NCBI GenBank assembly: GCA_028023455.1
Contig: JAQFVV010006355.1
Span: 64,001 to 128,000, forward strand
Length of the DNA stretch: 64,000 bases
Direction: 5' to 3'
From: Epiperipatus broadwayi
Lineage: Eukaryota; Onychophora; Udeonychophora; Euonychophora; Peripatidae
The position numbers and the translations under genes were made by a program. Position 1 is the first letter of the stretch. Each line of letters opens with the position of its first letter. Below are positions 60,501 to 64,000 of this stretch, one piece after another. The notes beneath the pieces were generated by a model. That model saw only the letters and a list, made by a program, of their open reading frames with translations, was not told the DNA's origin and made no database searches.

Positions 60501-62150
60501 TATTATGGATATAAGGGATGATATATAAACATAACATATTCATTGTATGGAACTTAACAGTGAAGCCCTCACAAGTTTCCTGGTGAAGTGATAGTGATGG
60601 CTCACATTGCCTATTCACATCACCAACTTTTTTAGACTGAGTATTCATATGACCAGCATGATGATTTACTTTGAGTTAATCTTCTCTGGTTTAATGAACA
60701 ACAACTACTACCTTTTAGTATCTTAATATCTACTGGAATATTGAACAACTGCTGTTTGAGGTTTTATCATATCTCTTCAGCCTTTATCTAATAGTTTCTT
60801 TCCATATATTACTGAAGTCCACAGCTGTAAATACTTCAACCATTTCTTCAATATTACTTTCACTATTTCCTAACCTAATTAGTTATCTGTTTATTGGCAA
60901 ATCATGCCCAATTAGTTTAGTAATTTGCCCTTCTGATAAAGTAAATGCAGTAAGAGAATGTAATTTTGAATCTTGTTTGAAGAAAAACTGGGTATATGTT
61001 TTCCCAAGAACAAGAGAGCATTTCCCCAAGAAAACCTAATGCATAATATGATCTTTTCTTTCTTCATTACAAAAACTTTTCAAAATTGCATTATGATAAT
61101 CTTAAAATGAGCTTGATTTATTATCTAGAGCATGCCACCTCTTTTTAGCTGTACCTTGTAGATGATTATAAACTACCTCTATTTGTTCTTCAGGTTTGCA
61201 TTGATAAAATCAAAGTGTTCTAAATCTTTACAGGATGTTAAAGAACTTTCACCGACATGCTTTTGACAACTAGTTGACTAGTTGGCTTATTAAGATTTGT
61301 ATTCACTGGTTCAAAACAAATAACATTCATCTTTATATCCTTACTATTAATCATTGGCCTCTGTTCTGTCTTTTCTGAAATAGTTTGTTTACTGCATTTC
61401 TTCTTTAAACTGTTAAGTTTATCATTTATATCTTCTTTTATATTATTTTGGAGTCATACTGCTTTCCTCTCCCAACTCATTATTTTGACTTTTTTTTAAT
61501 CAATATCCTTGATTTCAGAATCAAAACAATGAAGTAGTTCTTTTTTAACTATAACTATTTTATCTTCCATTTCTTTCAAAATAAGATCCATTTTTTTTTG
61601 TTTTTCTTGAAAATACCTAGATATTTATTTCATTTCTTCTTCTACTTTATCAATCATTTCTTTTGAACTTTATCACTTAGTCTTCTCTAATTGTTCTTTC
61701 ATTTCAAATTGGACTTACTATTTTTTATTTTACTTCCAGTTTTGGTTTTTGGATTAGCTGCTGTTGTTTTTTTTTTTTACTTCTTATTCCATACTTTCCA
61801 TCTCTATTCTTTGATTTTAATCCATTTTTTGCAGGTTCTTATTCATTTTCTTCCTTCTTTTCTAATTCTATTGTAAATTTTTATTCATTTGATTCATTCT
61901 CTGATCCATCCTCTGAAACATTTGAATGAATATGTCTATATTCATTGTACTATAATTTTATTTCTTATCTATTTTTATAGATTTGTTTTCCTTGATTACA
62001 ATCTGAAGTTTCTTAAAGGTTATCTCAGGAATTTTTGGTTCCACTAATTCAACTTATGGTTCTGGACTAAAACTATCAATCTCATTTTTTTGACCACTAT
62101 CTATTTCAATATCTCCATCTAAATTTGTTCCATTTATCTAATGAATTTAA
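57560..62150 (-). pseudogene. Heavily decayed Ty3/gypsy-type gag-pol element
   Basis: Minus-strand fragments occur in canonical order: coiled coil and gag (about 62.1-60.8 kb; gag with R-W-H-A-L and Y-H-N-A-I-L-K-S-F near 61.1 kb), then RT at 59789-59577 (R-L-N-K-I-T-V-P-E-R-D and K-T-Y-F-T-I-I). RNase H follows at 58932-58741 (V-I-T-N-H-Q, R-W, Y-E-V-I-Y-I-P). The linker is near 58.65 kb (D-K-S-F-E-E-E-L). Integrase reading runs from about 58.45 to 57.6 kb, with an H-H-C-C-like finger (T-C-Q-V-C) and later catalytic-core remnants. RT-RNase H-integrase order is that of Ty3/gypsy. Stops and frameshifts occur every few dozen codons, so it is ancient. The RT catalytic Asp region reads I-I-N-H, so the first Asp is lost. 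LTRs were not found. The gag is related to that at 18.4-19.1 kb. Confidence 0.78.
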
Positions 62151-62580
62151 ATATTATAATCAGTTTTCTTCCAAGAATGTACACAAATCCCAAATGAATT
62201 TTCTTCATCCATAAATTTATAAATTAATCATTATATATCCTATATTTGATCAAAACCATCAATTAAAACTACTTTGCTACTTAAAGTGATAATACATTTT
62301 AAAATTTCCAGATTGACACAAAATATATTTTGTAATATATGTGGAAAAAGTGGTTTTACAAAATCCAATTTTATACCTTTTAAAAGTTAAAAATTCAATC
62401 ATTAAAATGTATTAACTATCTCAAGGTTTTTATTTTAAACTCAACAAATTGGAAAGCTAAAATTAAAAAAAAAATTATATTCTTCAATATTTCAAAGTGT
62501 TTATTTTTATGTAAGTAAAACTAATGGATATAACTTATTAAAACCAATAGATAAAATTTATTAGACCTCAAATACTAAAT
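62150..62580. other. Non-coding AT-rich DNA
   Basis: I see no gene or repeat boundary between the gypsy-type relic and the SINE. Confidence 0.5.
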
Positions 62581-62591
62581 AAGTCAAAGTC

Positions 62592-62702
62592 GTCAAGCGT
62601 TGTTAGCTGAGAGGTTATCGCAGCCACCTTGCAAGCAAGTAGTTGGTTGCAGACGGTTGTGGGTTCAACTCCCAGCTGATGCTATGACATATGAAAAAAA
62701 AA
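62592..62702 (+). mobile_element. Leu/Ser-type tRNA mini-SINE (copy g), best preserved of its type
   Basis: Leader GTCAAGCGTTGTTAGC is followed by the D-arm GCTGAGAGGTTATCGC, the segment CTTGCAAGCAAGTAG, the B box GGGTTCAACTCCC, and the end GATGCTATGACATATG plus A's. The 11-bp TSD aagtcaaagtc is at 62581-62591 and 62703-62713. The 109-codon frame at 62600-62929 runs through it by chance. Confidence 0.92.
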
Positions 62703-62934
62703 AAGTCAAAGTCTTAAAAAAAAAATCTATATTTTGGAATATCTCGGAATGCTTTATATTATATCAGTCTTTATACATTGATGCCAAATCTTTAAAAAAA
62801 AATTCTTTAATAAATAAGAGCATATTATATAAAAAGAAAATAAGATATAATTATTTTAAACAAAAATACTACTCTTATCTCTTCGAATATAAGTTTATTG
62901 TGGCTCCAAAAGTTGGACCACCAATTTAGACTAA

Positions 62935-63900
62935 AAAAACTCTCCTTTGTAATACATAGTTTGATATGTAATTTAATTAAAATAAGCCACTAGATAATAA
63001 ATCTAGACCTCTTATACCAAATTATAATCTAACATTTTTAACTAATGAAAGCAAATACCATAAAAAGAAGTTAAGTTTACTAGCAAAGTCATACACGCAA
63101 ATGTTGGGAAGCTATAAATTATATAATGAAATTCTTCTAACTAATAACAAATTTTGGAAAAAAGATACAAGTTTACCTAGCATGAGTACTATTTATATTA
63201 TATGTAGTGTATCAATTATTTAGAATTTGATTCAAATTATTAATCAATTAATGATCAATAATAAAATAAACAAAATTTGTATTTAATGAATAAAATAATA
63301 TACTTAAATAACAATAATGTTGTTGTAACAACTATTAATATTAAAGTCCACATACCAAAATTGACCAATGTGGCATCATTGACAATTCTACATATTGACA
63401 AACTAAATCAAGACAGCATTCATATAAATAATTAGTAATCCAGAAACCTAATCCATGAAATGCTTATAAAGATAACATAAACTCAATACTATAATAATAT
63501 TTAAAGTAACAGTGTTAAAAGAGCAATTATACTTAAAACTAGATTTCTATTTGAATAATAATATTAATAATTCTTTGTTATAGCCATACTTATTAATATA
63601 TAATGACATTACTCATGCTCTTATTAAAGTATTTGTTACAAAGCTAAGTCATTATAAAATGAAGTTATAGGAAATTTATAACTGGTATTAATAATATCAA
63701 TCTAAACACATTCAATCACACACTATTTAAACTGTCAATACATGTGGTATTGACCGACTATCATATACAAAATAAATATTTATTAACAATTAAACTCTAT
63801 TATAAACTTAAAATTAAAAATGATTATCATTAAATAACAAAGATTATATAGTTGACAATATGCACCAAAATATGACATCATTATACTTTCATAAATAATA
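62935..63900 (+). repeat. Dispersed non-coding repeat R1, copy 2 (SINE-free)
   Basis: It aligns with 30757-31990 in the same orientation. At the position of SINE copy b it reads aaaagagcaattatactt without interruption. Similarity becomes hard to follow by eye towards the window edge. Confidence 0.82.
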
Positions 63901-64000
63901 ATTATTACTATTCAAATTTATACCATATTTTGACTATTCCAATAGAATATTTGAAAAGATTAATTTACATACATATTTTCTTACAAATTATACATTTATA

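Noticed and set aside
62600-62929. 109-codon open frame
   Set aside because: It starts inside SINE copy g and runs into AT-rich flank, so the reading frame is accidental.

Overview
This window is AT-rich (by eye roughly three quarters A+T), intron- and repeat-dominated DNA from a eukaryote, almost certainly a metazoan. The reasons are spliced exons of a CUB-like/transmembrane gene, tRNA-derived SINEs with target-site duplications (TSDs), a CR1-like LINE, Penelope-like elements (PLEs), Ty3/gypsy-type LTR elements, long triplet microsatellites and no sign of operons. I cannot name the phylum from sequence alone. Coordinates given for repeats were read by eye and may be off by a few bases.

Layout. 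0-6.5 kb: a tRNA-Gly SINE with a perfect 15-bp TSD, an apparent processed pseudogene (1382-1600, 14-bp TSD), a long (ATT)n(ATG)n microsatellite and GATA-like arrays. 6.5-11.5 kb: one nearly full-length but broken LINE with 5' tandem monomers, an ORF1 with PHD-like finger, coiled coil and SGNH esterase domain, and an ORF2 with endonuclease and reverse transcriptase (RT). 11.7-14.5 kb: a young PLE insertion made of two head-to-head copies forming a 1.2-kb inverted repeat with about 99% arm identity. 15.1-20.2 kb: a short dispersed element, then a gag-only Ty3/gypsy-type element bounded by diverged LTR copies and an odd duplication of about 81 bp of its flank. 20.2-31 kb: gene-free DNA with degenerate tandem repeats and a MITE-like element. 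30.8-36.5 kb: dispersed repeats, an intact SINE, and a GC-richer block with a minisatellite. 36.7-39.1 kb: a foldback palindrome and a decayed PLE whose RT active-site region is split by a nested hairpin element.

39.5-54.4 kb: the only part with evidence for a host gene. It holds an internal phase 1-1 exon encoding a CUB-like domain (39534-39902) and a terminal exon with one membrane helix and a cytoplasmic tail (53657-54384). They may belong to one single-pass receptor-like gene, with the sequence between them as introns. The intervening DNA carries a second, old PLE inverted pair, several SINEs, more copies of the MITE-like element and a TIR element with a telomere-like motif. 55.6-64 kb: an interrupted dispersed repeat, a heavily decayed Ty3/gypsy gag-pol on the minus strand, another SINE, and a second copy of the roughly 1.1-kb repeat at 30.8 kb. 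That second copy lacks the SINE found in the first and so shows the pre-insertion site.

The most distinctive signal is a set of very small tRNA-derived SINEs. Two different tRNA-type heads share the same 5' leader (GTCAA) and 3' trailer (TGACATATG plus A-tail). Leader and trailer can pair, extending the acceptor stem. No prokaryotic-type system, CRISPR array or complete single-exon host gene is visible.
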